Shown piece after piece: positions 1 through 10,320 of a stretch of DNA of 64,000 nucleotides. Numbering within the stretch: the first letter of the stretch is position 1; each line of letters opens with the position of its first letter. A model generated the notes under the pieces. That model was not told the origin of the DNA and searched no databases. It saw only the letters and a list, made by a program, of their open reading frames with translations. The DNA lies in contig CBDAQC010000002.1 in assembly GCA_965198915.1 (NCBI GenBank), positions 496,001-560,000 of the forward strand. The letters run 5' to 3'. The stretch comes from BOG-908 sp965198915. GTDB taxonomy: Bacteria; Pseudomonadota; Alphaproteobacteria; Acetobacterales; Acetobacteraceae. The position numbers and the translations under genes were made by a program.

Positions 1-1
1 C

Positions 2-1411
2 GCGCTGATACGCACCCATGACGACCAGGCCGCAGCCCTTGCTGACCTGTTTGCGGCCCGCGATGCGCTGCGCGGCCAGAACACCGACGCCGCCCGCGCG
101 GCAGACGCCAGGCTGGCCGGCCAGATCAACACGCTGCAGGCCAGGCGCGCGGAAACCGACGCCGCCCTGCAGGCCGCCTCGCCGAATTACGGCCAGCTCG
201 TCCAACAGGTGGTAGGCGCCGCCGAGGTGATGTCCGTGCTGCGTCCGAACGAGGCGTTCGTCGCCACCATGATGTCGGCCGACACAGGCTGGACCTTCCT
301 CATGCGGGACGGAAAGATATTGGTGGCCCCGCTGGCTGGCGGCACCAACGCGGCCGGCGCGCTGGTGGCCCAGCTGCGCCACAGCATGGACGCCGAGATC
401 GAGCCGCCGCCGCCGTTCGACATCGCGGCCGCGCGCAGCCTCTACACGCTGGTGCTGGGCGGCGTCGCACCCGGATTGCGAGGCGCCACTGCTCTCTCCG
501 TCGTGCCGTCCGGGCCGTTGCTCTCCCTTCCGTTCGGCGTCCTGCTCACCGGCCCCGCCGAGCAGGACGATCTGGCCGGCGCGCCCTGGCTGATCAAGCA
601 GGTCGCCATCGAGCACGTGCCGGCGCCGGCGAATTTCGTCAGCCTGCGCAAGCTCGCCGGCACCACGCGGGCGGCCAGGCCCTGGTTCGGCTTCGGTGCG
701 TTCCGCCCGGTGAGCCTGGCGCAGGCCGAGCGCAGCTTCCCGGCGGCGTCCTGCGCGGACAGTGCGCAATTGCTGGCCGGCCTGCCCCCGCTGCCCGGGG
801 CGGAGGTGGAACTGCACGCGCTGCAACGGGTGATCGGCGCCGCGCCGCACGACCTGCTGGAAGGTGCCGCCTTCACCGCCCAGGGCGTGCAGCACGCAAA
901 CCTGAAAGACGTGCGCATCCTGCATTTCGCGACCCACGCGCTGCTGCCGACCGACCTTCGTTGCGAGAACGAGCCGGCGCTCGTCACTTCGCCGCCTCCT
1001 GGCGCCCTGGACGCCAGCGGAGCGCTGCTGACCGCGTCCGAAGTGGCGGGGCTGGATCTGGACGCCGACGCGGTGGTGCTGTCCGCCTGCAACACCGGCG
1101 GTCCTGCCGGCGGCGCGTCAGGCGAAAGCCTGACAGGACTGGCGCGCAGCTTCTTCTACGCCGGCGCGCGTGCGCTGCTGGTGACCCATTGGTCGGTGAA
1201 CGACAAGAGCACGGCCTATCTGGTGGCGCTCACGCTCGCCAAGACCCGCGCGCAGCCCGGCATCGGGCTGGCCAGCGCCCTCGCTCTGGCGCAACGGCGC
1301 GTGCTGTCGGAATCAAGCGGTGCCACCGCGATCGAGGCGCACCCGTTCTACTGGGGCGCACTGGCGGTGATCGGGGAGGGGATGGGAACGGGCCGGGGAA
1401 CGGGCACGTAG
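2..1411 (+). CDS. CHAT-domain caspase-like protease (5' end outside window)
   Basis: The frame is open from the first bases of the window, so the N-terminus is missing. The visible start is an Ala/Arg/Gln-rich, probably helical or coiled-coil stretch (about residues 1-65). A CHAT domain then fills the C-terminal half. The CHAT hallmarks are visible: an HFATHA motif whose second His lies at 935-937, and a SACNTG motif with Cys at 1088-1090. These match the His/Cys dyad of the clan CD (caspase-like) fold. CHAT proteins are usually fused to TPR-type repeats and act as proteases in stress or defence pathways. The helical segment here may be the end of such a repeat region, but that part lies outside the window. 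The downstream neighbour is a carbon-metabolism operon, so context gives no clue to the substrate. Confidence 0.85.
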   Translation, partial: ALIRTHDDQAAALADLFAARDALRGQNTDAARAADARLAGQINTLQARRAETDAALQAASPNYGQLVQQVVGAAEVMSVLRPNEAFVATMMSADTGWTFLMRDGKILVAPLAGGTNAAGALVAQLRHSMDAEIEPPPPFDIAAARSLYTLVLGGVAPGLRGATALSVVPSGPLLSLPFGVLLTGPAEQDDLAGAPWLIKQVAIEHVPAPANFVSLRKLAGTTRAARPWFGFGAFRPVSLAQAERSFPAASCADSAQLLAGLPPLPGAEVELHALQRVIGAAPHDLLEGAAFTAQGVQHANLKDVRILHFATHALLPTDLRCENEPALVTSPPPGALDASGALLTASEVAGLDLDADAVVLSACNTGGPAGGASGESLTGLARSFFYAGARALLVTHWSVNDKSTAYLVALTLAKTRAQPGIGLASALALAQRRVLSESSGATAIEAHPFYWGALAVIGEGMGTGRGTGT

Positions 1412-1498
1412 CCTGGGTGCGGGTAGGAGGAAGCGGTTCCTCTTAGTGGCGAGTCATAAAATGCCGTGGGCGCGTCGCTAAGACGGCCGCGTCAACAC

Positions 1499-1556
1499 GT
1501 CGCGATAGCGGACCAAAAGCTTTTTGCTTCTTTTTCTCGAAAAAGAACGCCTTGCC
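1499..1556. repeat. Family A palindromic repeat, copy A1 (single arm)
   Basis: The sequence CGCGATAGCGGACC is followed by an AT-rich hairpin, TTCTTTTTCTCGAAAAAGAA. The copy at 12470-12536 has the same order of blocks. It lies about 120 bp upstream of the glucoamylase start in an otherwise G+C-rich region. Confidence 0.75.
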
Positions 1557-1675
1557 TACTGTGCACGCCGAACCCGGCGCCTGGCAGGCAACACCGCGCC
1601 CCCGGTTCTCTTCTCCGAAGGAACCCCCAAAGCCGCAAACGCTTGCACCGCAGCACACCCGGAGAGCGAACACCT

Positions 1676-4087
<2,412 letters not shown>

Positions 4088-4122
4088 GCCGGGATGACCG
4101 GCACCATCCAGGAGCGCCTTCC

Positions 4123-5667
4123 TTGCCAGACACCGCGACGACACACTCCGCGACATCGCAGCCCACCGGCTCTGACAAGCCGACGGCAAAAGCCGGCGTG
4201 AAGACGGCGCCTCCCGCTACGCTGGTGATCTTCGGCGCGCATGGCGATTTGACCAAGCGCCTGCTGATGCCCGCCCTCTACAATCTGGCTGGCGACAAGC
4301 TGCTGGATGACGGGTTCCGCATCATCGGCGTGGACCGGGTGGCGGCCGACATGGAAGGCTGGAAGAGCGAGCTTACCGCCGCCATGCAGGATTTCACCCA
4401 CGACAAGACCGCCGAATTCTACGTGGAGCACGTGGACGAGACATCCTGGGGCTGGGTGACGCAGCGGCTGGATTACGTGCAGGCCGATTTCACCAAGCCG
4501 GAAGACATGGCCAAATTGAAGGCGCATGTCTCCGGCAACGCGGTGTTCTACCTGGCGGTGGCTGCACGCTTTTTCGGCGAGGTGGTCGAGCAGCTCGGCC
4601 ATGCCGGCCTGCTGAAGCAGGAAAACAACGCGTTCCGCCGCGTGGTGATCGAGAAGCCTTACGGTGCCGACCTGGACTCGGCGAAGAAGCTGAACGCGCA
4701 GGTGCTCTCGCAGGCAGACGAGAGCCAGATTTTCCGCATCGACCACTTCCTGGGCAAGGAGACGGTGCAGAACATCATGGCGCTGCGTTTCGCCAACGGC
4801 ATCTTCGAGCCGCTGTGGAAGCGCGACCACATCGATTACGTGGAAATCACGGCGGCCGAGACGATCGGCGTGGAGCAGCGGGGCGCCTTCTACGAGCCGA
4901 CCGGCGCGCTGCGCGACATGGTGCCGAACCATCTGTTCCAGTTGCTCAGCATGGTCGCCATGGAGCCGCCCAACTCGTTTGACGCCGAAGCGGTGCGCAA
5001 CGAGAAGGCCAAGCTGCTGCAGGCCATCCACCCGGTGCGTCCGGAAGACGTGGTGCGCGGCCAGTATGCGGCCGGTCACGTGCAGGGCCGCGACGTGCCG
5101 GCCTACAGGGACGAGCCGAACGTGGCGCGTGACAGCCGGACGGAGACCTATGTCGCGCTGAAGTTCAACATCGAGAACTGGCGGTGGTCGGGCGTGCCGT
5201 TCTACTTGCGCACTGGCAAACGGATGGGCGGGCGCCAGACGCAGGTGGTGGTGCATTTCCGCAAGCCGCCCTACGCGCTGTTCCGCGACACCGAGGTGGG
5301 CGCGTTGGAAGAGAACCTGCTGATATTGGAGATGCAGCCCAATGAGGGCATGACGCTGACCATAAGCGCCAAGCATCCAGGGCCGAAGATGGTGCTGGCG
5401 CCGGTCAAGATGGCGTTCGCCTACAAGGACGCCTTCACGCTCGAACCCAACGTGGGGTACGAGACGCTGATTTACGATTGCCTGATCGGCGATCCCACCC
5501 TGTTCCAGCGCGCCGACATGATAGAGGCGAGCTGGGCGGCGGTGGATCCGGCCCTGCAACACGCGGCCGACGCGCCAGAGCTGTACAAGGCGGGCAGTGC
5601 CGGGCCGGAGGGTGCGGCGGCATTGCTGGCCCGGGCGGGGCATTCCTGGAGCGAGATGGAGGAGTAA
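4123..5667 (+). CDS. zwf: Glucose-6-phosphate 1-dehydrogenase
   Basis: This is the first enzyme of the oxidative pentose phosphate and Entner-Doudoroff routes. It oxidises glucose 6-phosphate to 6-phosphogluconolactone with NAD(P)+. The protein is 514 aa, a normal length. The dinucleotide-binding motif is GAHGDLTKR (residues 38-46), with His where most family members have Ser. The active-site signature RIDHFLGKE is at residues 205-213. The start is TTG at 4123, eight bases after AGGAG; upstream codons in the same frame overlap the glucoamylase gene and are not conserved sequence. A 25-30 residue Thr/Ala/Lys-rich leader precedes the Rossmann fold. It is presumably co-transcribed with the glucoamylase. 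Confidence 0.95.
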   Translation: MPDTATTHSATSQPTGSDKPTAKAGVKTAPPATLVIFGAHGDLTKRLLMPALYNLAGDKLLDDGFRIIGVDRVAADMEGWKSELTAAMQDFTHDKTAEFYVEHVDETSWGWVTQRLDYVQADFTKPEDMAKLKAHVSGNAVFYLAVAARFFGEVVEQLGHAGLLKQENNAFRRVVIEKPYGADLDSAKKLNAQVLSQADESQIFRIDHFLGKETVQNIMALRFANGIFEPLWKRDHIDYVEITAAETIGVEQRGAFYEPTGALRDMVPNHLFQLLSMVAMEPPNSFDAEAVRNEKAKLLQAIHPVRPEDVVRGQYAAGHVQGRDVPAYRDEPNVARDSRTETYVALKFNIENWRWSGVPFYLRTGKRMGGRQTQVVVHFRKPPYALFRDTEVGALEENLLILEMQPNEGMTLTISAKHPGPKMVLAPVKMAFAYKDAFTLEPNVGYETLIYDCLIGDPTLFQRADMIEASWAAVDPALQHAADAPELYKAGSAGPEGAAALLARAGHSWSEMEE

Positions 5668-5689
5668 CGGGCGGCCGAGGCCTTTGGCG

Positions 5690-5947
5690 CTATTTGCGCT
5701 TCGGCGGCACCTGCTCGCGCGTCGCCTTCAGGATGGACGTGGCGCGCAGGATGGACGTGGCGATCTTCTCGCCGGCGTTGCTCACGGCCGGGTCCGCATT
5801 GGACCTCAGCCGGTCCGCCACCATCAGGGCCGGCGTGAGCGCTCCGTTCACGTCGTGCCTGGTGTGCGAGACGAGCAATTCCAGCTCGGCGATACGTTGC
5901 TCCGCCTCGACAATCGAGCGTTCCATCTTCTGACCTGTCGCATACAC
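5690..5947 (-). CDS. Small protein with a histidine-kinase H-box-like helix
   Basis: The product is 85 aa, or 78 aa if translation starts at the second ATG (5926), which has a weak AGG-type ribosome site before it. Residues 25-50 read as an amphipathic helix with HTRHDVNGALTPALMVADRL. This resembles the H-box (HDxxN-hydrophobic-TP) of two-component kinase dimerisation domains. There is no ATPase domain, so it cannot be a complete kinase. It could be a free-standing DHp-like helical protein or a phosphotransfer-type partner. It points toward zwf and is convergent with it. The exact function is unknown; the H-box likeness is my reading and has not been confirmed by a profile. Confidence 0.55.
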   Translation of the reverse strand: MYATGQKMERSIVEAEQRIAELELLVSHTRHDVNGALTPALMVADRLRSNADPAVSNAGEKIATSILRATSILKATREQVPPKRK

Positions 5948-6093
5948 TGCCGCGTTCTATAGCAGACGAAGCGGACGCTGACCCGCCGCCGCGCTGTCCG
6001 TGCCGCCGCCTTGCGTTTGGGAAACGTTCACTTTCTTGCGGTATCCGCAGGCGTAGCGGCGCATCCGGCTCCGCAACGATCGGGGAGGTGAGG

Positions 6094-6402
6094 ATGGAGC
6101 AGAGGCAGAGCGGCGTGCGGCGCCGGCTGAGCGACAGGATCGAGGACGCCTTCGACCAGGCGTGCCACCAGGGAGAGGCTGAGGTGGCCGCCTGCATGCT
6201 CAAGGGTCTTGACCAATGTCTGCTCGGGCAGCCGACCCCGTGGGAGCGGCGTAAGGTGGCACTGACCTTGCTGCGTAGCTGCGCCGAGCGTCTGAGCCTG
6301 TTGCGGCATGCGCAGGCAAGTGCCGAGAGCACGCCTGTGCCCGCACCGTTTCCGGTAATCGCTGAAATTCTGGTTGCGGAGCGTTCGCACACCACCGTAT
6401 AG
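6094..6402 (+). CDS. Hypothetical small helical protein
   Basis: The product is 102 aa, basic at the N-terminus (MEQRQSGVRRRLSDRIEDAF), followed by a helix-rich segment with two Cys residues. I do not recognise a domain. The ATG at 6094 is chosen because GGGGAGG precedes it. A GTG six bases earlier is possible. There is no signal peptide or membrane segment. It stands alone between the zwf region and the beta-helix genes. Confidence 0.55.
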   Translation: MEQRQSGVRRRLSDRIEDAFDQACHQGEAEVAACMLKGLDQCLLGQPTPWERRKVALTLLRSCAERLSLLRHAQASAESTPVPAPFPVIAEILVAERSHTTV

Positions 6403-6464
6403 CGAGCCGGACGCCGGGGCTTTTCTGCGCAATTCGTAAACTCAACGTTTTTTTCTGCTCGCGT

Positions 6465-6482
6465 TATCACGAGGTCGTGATA
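6465..6482. promoter_or_regulatory. Perfect palindrome upstream of the beta-helix gene (operator-like)
   Basis: TATCACGAGGTCGTGATA consists of two perfect 8-bp inverted arms around a 2-bp centre. It ends 44 bp before the start codon of the first beta-helix gene, just after a run of T residues. The size and symmetry suit a homodimeric repressor or activator. No regulator gene is adjacent. Confidence 0.5.
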
Positions 6483-6526
6483 GATGAGGCCGGTTGGCTT
6501 CACCCACGCGAGCCGGAGAGAACGAC

Positions 6527-8092
6527 ATGTCGGTTTACCGCGGACTATCTGGGGCGGCATTGCTGGCCGTGATGTTCTACGGGACGGGGACGGGGGCCGA
6601 GGCGGCGGAGCAGCTTCTCGCTGGAACCTACGTGACGCCCGATGCCAGCTCGGAGATGGCGCAGCTTTGCCCGCAAGGGTCGGGCTACCCGTCCGAAGCA
6701 GGTTGGGCGGGCGGACCCGCCCAGCAACCGCGGTCCGCTACAGGCGGCCAGCCGCTCATCGAGCAATATCGCAACGGCACCCTGATCGCGAGCTACACGA
6801 GCTTTGCCGACCAGCCCGGCTGCGTGGAGGCGGGTGACGGCACCGATTACCTCAACCCGTCCGGCCCCGCGGCCAGTGGCTGCGGGCCTTTCACGCGTGA
6901 GCACACCTACCGGCTATGGTCGCCCGGGGACGTGTTCTACGTCTATCCGGCGGTCTATTCCGGACCATTCAACCAGCCCTGGATCGGGCCGGAGTTCAGC
7001 TCCCCCGCCGACTATGCGGCCGGCATTTCGCAGACGCCCGACCACATCGTCATACAAGGCGTGGTGCAGAACAACACGCGGCCGGTTGTCCTGCTGGAGG
7101 GCAATGCGTCCGACAATACGCTCGGCCAGGCGCCCGTCTATTTCGACCAGAGTACCGGCGTCGTATGGGACAGCATAAACGTCACTGCCGGCCGCACTGT
7201 CGCGGCGGGGAAGGCGGGCGTCTACGAGCTCGGGGCAAGCAACCTGACGCTCAGCAACATGCGGATAAACGGCTTCCAGCGTGCAGGCGTGAACGGCCTG
7301 TTCGGCGCCGGCCAATATAGCGGCAGCCTGACGCTGAACGGCGTGGAGCTCGATCACAATGGCGGGCCTGATGGTCCGGCACATAACGCCTATATCGGCG
7401 CAAGCGCAGTGGACCCCAACTTTACGGTCCAGGTCTCGCATTCCTGGTCCCACGACGCCTATTACGGCCATCTGTTCAAATCACGCGCACAGAACAACGT
7501 CTTCACCGCCAATTACTTCCAGGGCGGCCTGCCGCAGCCGGGCCGTGCGCAGGCAGAGACCTACCTGCTGGACATTCCCAACGGCGGCCAGGTGAGCGTG
7601 CGCAACAACATCTTTGTCAAGAACGCATCCGGTGACGGCGCCAACGCCATGTCCTTCACTTTCCTGCTGGAAGGCGTCTCCGACAGCCGGGCACAGAGCG
7701 TAGATCTCGAGAACAACACGTTCGTCACGTTCGCCAAGACGTATGACGGAACGCATCCAAATTATCCCATGGCATTTCTCTATCCCAGCGTGGCGCCTGA
7801 CAGCGCCGCTTGGCCATCAGGCATCCCTGTCCGCGTGCTGAAGAATGCTTTCGTGGGCTACTGCACAGCCGGCGCTACCGACGTTGCGGCATATCGCGGC
7901 GACATAAGCGTGGTCGAGAGTTTCCTCGAACTCACGCGCAGCTATGCCCTGACCACCAAGGTGTCCGCAAGCGACGCGGCCCTCAGCACGATCTACAGCA
8001 ACTACGTGCCGGAGATCGGCACGGCGTATTATGCATTCCTGTTCGGGCTGGCACCTGTCCGCACCACGGACGCTATCGGTTCGCAGGACTGA
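6527..8092 (+). CDS. Secreted beta-helix-like protein, copy 1
   Basis: The product is 521 aa. A clear signal peptide (about residues 1-26, ending TGAEA-A) indicates export. The centre has the Asn/Gly/Ser-rich, turn-spaced pattern of right-handed parallel beta-helix proteins (for example NNVFTANYFQGG and ENNTFVTFAK), as in pectate-lyase-like and other polysaccharide-binding or cleaving proteins. I see no diagnostic catalytic triad, so the substrate is unknown. The ATG at 6527 has GGAGAG six bases upstream. A close paralogue of the same length follows at 8511. A palindromic operator-like site precedes the gene at 6465-6482. Confidence 0.75.
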   Translation: MSVYRGLSGAALLAVMFYGTGTGAEAAEQLLAGTYVTPDASSEMAQLCPQGSGYPSEAGWAGGPAQQPRSATGGQPLIEQYRNGTLIASYTSFADQPGCVEAGDGTDYLNPSGPAASGCGPFTREHTYRLWSPGDVFYVYPAVYSGPFNQPWIGPEFSSPADYAAGISQTPDHIVIQGVVQNNTRPVVLLEGNASDNTLGQAPVYFDQSTGVVWDSINVTAGRTVAAGKAGVYELGASNLTLSNMRINGFQRAGVNGLFGAGQYSGSLTLNGVELDHNGGPDGPAHNAYIGASAVDPNFTVQVSHSWSHDAYYGHLFKSRAQNNVFTANYFQGGLPQPGRAQAETYLLDIPNGGQVSVRNNIFVKNASGDGANAMSFTFLLEGVSDSRAQSVDLENNTFVTFAKTYDGTHPNYPMAFLYPSVAPDSAAWPSGIPVRVLKNAFVGYCTAGATDVAAYRGDISVVESFLELTRSYALTTKVSASDAALSTIYSNYVPEIGTAYYAFLFGLAPVRTTDAIGSQD

Positions 8093-8510
8093 GGAATGGT
8101 GGCGCGGATGTTGACTCGCGGGATCAAAGCAAGCAGTGCTTCCCCCGATGTCAGGACCGGAAGACTTCTGTTCGATTGCACCGAGACCAGCACCGCGCAT
8201 CCGGCGATCCCGGACGATGCGGCAAAGTAAGGGCGCAGGTGTCGGTTGTTGTAAAACTGCAAGTTTGTTGATTGTGCAATGTCCTTCGCCGACCGACGTG
8301 AGTTGAGGCCGGGTGGATGCGAGGATGTGTCCGCTGGTGCCGACGTCATGACAGCAAGCTTTGTGCATCCGGTGGCAATCGGCGTCGTATTGCCGATGCG
8401 GCGTCAGAACAATAAATATTGACAGCGCTTTAGAGGCGTTTACCATTACGAAACCGGCACGTTGCAGCGGCATGCTCTCTGCATCCCGTGCCGTCTGGGA
8501 GTTTTGCAGT
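8093..8510. other. Intergenic region between the two beta-helix genes
   Basis: No convincing gene is present in these 418 bp. The right part is relatively AT-rich and contains TTGACA at 8419-8424. This could be a -35 box for the second beta-helix gene, but no good -10 box follows at the usual distance. The second copy may therefore have its own promoter. Confidence 0.35.
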
Positions 8511-10076
8511 ATGACGCTACGCTATGGCCCACTCGGCGCGGCCTGCACGGTCGTGCTTATATTTTCGGCCGGCTCGGTCGGCGCAGCAGCCCCGCTGCTG
8601 CAAGGCAAGTTCACGACCGCCGATGCGCTGACCCAGCAGACGCAAATTTGTCCGCACGGTACGGGGTATCCGTTGGAGACAGGCTGGGCGAGTGCGCCCG
8701 GCGTGCTGCCGCATTCCGCGATCGGCGGACAGCCGCATATCGAGCAGTTCCGCAACGGCAAACATATCGCCACATACGGCAGCTTTGCGAACCGCCCACA
8801 TTGCGTGCTTGCGGGAGACGGTACGGACTACCTCCACCCTGAGAAAGCCGCCGCCACCGGGTGCGGGCCGTTCACGCGCGAACACACGTTCCGGCTATGG
8901 GCGCCGGGCGATGTGTTCTACGTCTATCCTGCTATCTATTCCGGCGAGTACAACCAGCCTTGGATCGGGCCTGCTTTCGATTCAAACGCCGCCTACAGCG
9001 CCGGAGTCTTCACGGTGCCCGCCAACATTACCATACAGGGCGTGGTGCAGAACAACGTCCGTCCGGTCATCCTGCTGGAGGGGTCCGCTTCCAACAACAC
9101 GCTGGGCCAGGGGGCAGTGTATTTCGACCAGAGCAACGGCACGGTCTGGGACAGCATTGACGTGGCCGCGGGCAGCAAGGCGCTTACCGGCAAGGCCGGC
9201 GTGTACGATCTGGGTGGCAGCAACCTGACAATCAGCAACACGCATATATATGGTTTCGAGCGTTCCGACGTGAACGGCTTGTTTGGCGCCGGCCAGTATA
9301 GCGGCAGCCTGACGCTGAACGCGATCGAGCTGGACCATAATGGCGGGCCGAACGGCCCTGCGCATAACGCCTATATCACCGCCAGCGCGGTGGATCCGAA
9401 TTTCACGGTCGTGATGTCGCATTCCTGGTCGCACGACGCGTTCTACGGGCACCTGTTCAAGTCGCGCGCGCAGAATAACGTGTTCACGGCGAACTACTTC
9501 CAGGGTGGCCTGCCGCAGCCGGGCCGGGAGCAGGCCGAAACCTACCTGCTGGACATACCGAATGGCGGGCAAGCGACGGTGCGCAACAACATCTTCGTCA
9601 AGAACGCATCGGGCGCCGGCGCCAATGCCATGTCTTTCACCTTCCTGCTGGAAGGGACGACCGACAGCCGGCCGCAAAGCGTAGATCTCGAGAACAACAC
9701 CTTCGTCACCTTCGCCAAGGCGTATGACGGGGTACACGCAAATTATCCGATGGCATTCCTCTACCCCAGTCTGGTGCCGGGCACGTCCGAGTGGCCGGCC
9801 AACATCCCGGCACGCGTCCTGAAGAACGCGTTTATCGGCTACTGCACAGGTGGCAGTGGAAGCCTGGCGGAGGATTATCGCGGTGACATTGCGGTCGTCG
9901 AAAGCTTCCTGGAGCTGACGCATACCTACGCGCTGACGACCAAGCTGGACGCCAGCGATATCGCGCTTCAGGCGATCTACCCGGATTACGTGCCGGAGGT
10001 CGGGACGCCCTCCTACGCGTTCCGCTATGGTGCGATGTTGTCGCGCCGGCTGACGACGATCGGGGCGAAAGACTAG
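8511..10076 (+). CDS. Secreted beta-helix-like protein, copy 2 (tandem paralogue)
   Basis: The product is 521 aa, the same length as its upstream neighbour and collinear with it throughout. Long blocks are identical (for example SRAQNNVFTANYFQGGLPQP and VDLENNTFVTFAK). The signal peptide is about residues 1-25 (MTLRYGPLGAACTVVLIFSA, then an AxA-type site). The start ATG at 8511 has GGGAG nine bases upstream; longer upstream frames lack a signal peptide. The signal peptides and the intergenic DNA have diverged much more than the mature proteins. This suggests an old tandem duplication kept under protein-level selection. The function is unknown; an extracellular polysaccharide-related role is inferred from the fold-like pattern. 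Confidence 0.75.
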   Translation: MTLRYGPLGAACTVVLIFSAGSVGAAAPLLQGKFTTADALTQQTQICPHGTGYPLETGWASAPGVLPHSAIGGQPHIEQFRNGKHIATYGSFANRPHCVLAGDGTDYLHPEKAAATGCGPFTREHTFRLWAPGDVFYVYPAIYSGEYNQPWIGPAFDSNAAYSAGVFTVPANITIQGVVQNNVRPVILLEGSASNNTLGQGAVYFDQSNGTVWDSIDVAAGSKALTGKAGVYDLGGSNLTISNTHIYGFERSDVNGLFGAGQYSGSLTLNAIELDHNGGPNGPAHNAYITASAVDPNFTVVMSHSWSHDAFYGHLFKSRAQNNVFTANYFQGGLPQPGREQAETYLLDIPNGGQATVRNNIFVKNASGAGANAMSFTFLLEGTTDSRPQSVDLENNTFVTFAKAYDGVHANYPMAFLYPSLVPGTSEWPANIPARVLKNAFIGYCTGGSGSLAEDYRGDIAVVESFLELTHTYALTTKLDASDIALQAIYPDYVPEVGTPSYAFRYGAMLSRRLTTIGAKD

Positions 10077-10320
10077 CGCGTCCGCGGCCGAAAGACAGGC
10101 AGTCTGCAAGACGCCGTGACGGTAAGCCGCCACGGCTGTCTGGCTGGCGCCGCGGCTCTTGCAGTATTGCGTGCCCGCGGGGAGGAGGACAGCCGGCCGG
10201 CAGCCGACGCACCCTACGTGCGGCTCAGCCTGACCAAGCCTGCTGCCTGCCAGTATCGCCGGCGTGCACCGTGCAGTCCTCGACCCCGCGGCAACGAGCC
10301 GGCCGGTGTCGGCGCGGCGC

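Noticed and set aside
10077..10320. A gene between the second beta-helix gene and the S53 peptidase
   Set aside because: Frames here are short, lack ribosome sites and show no conserved pattern.
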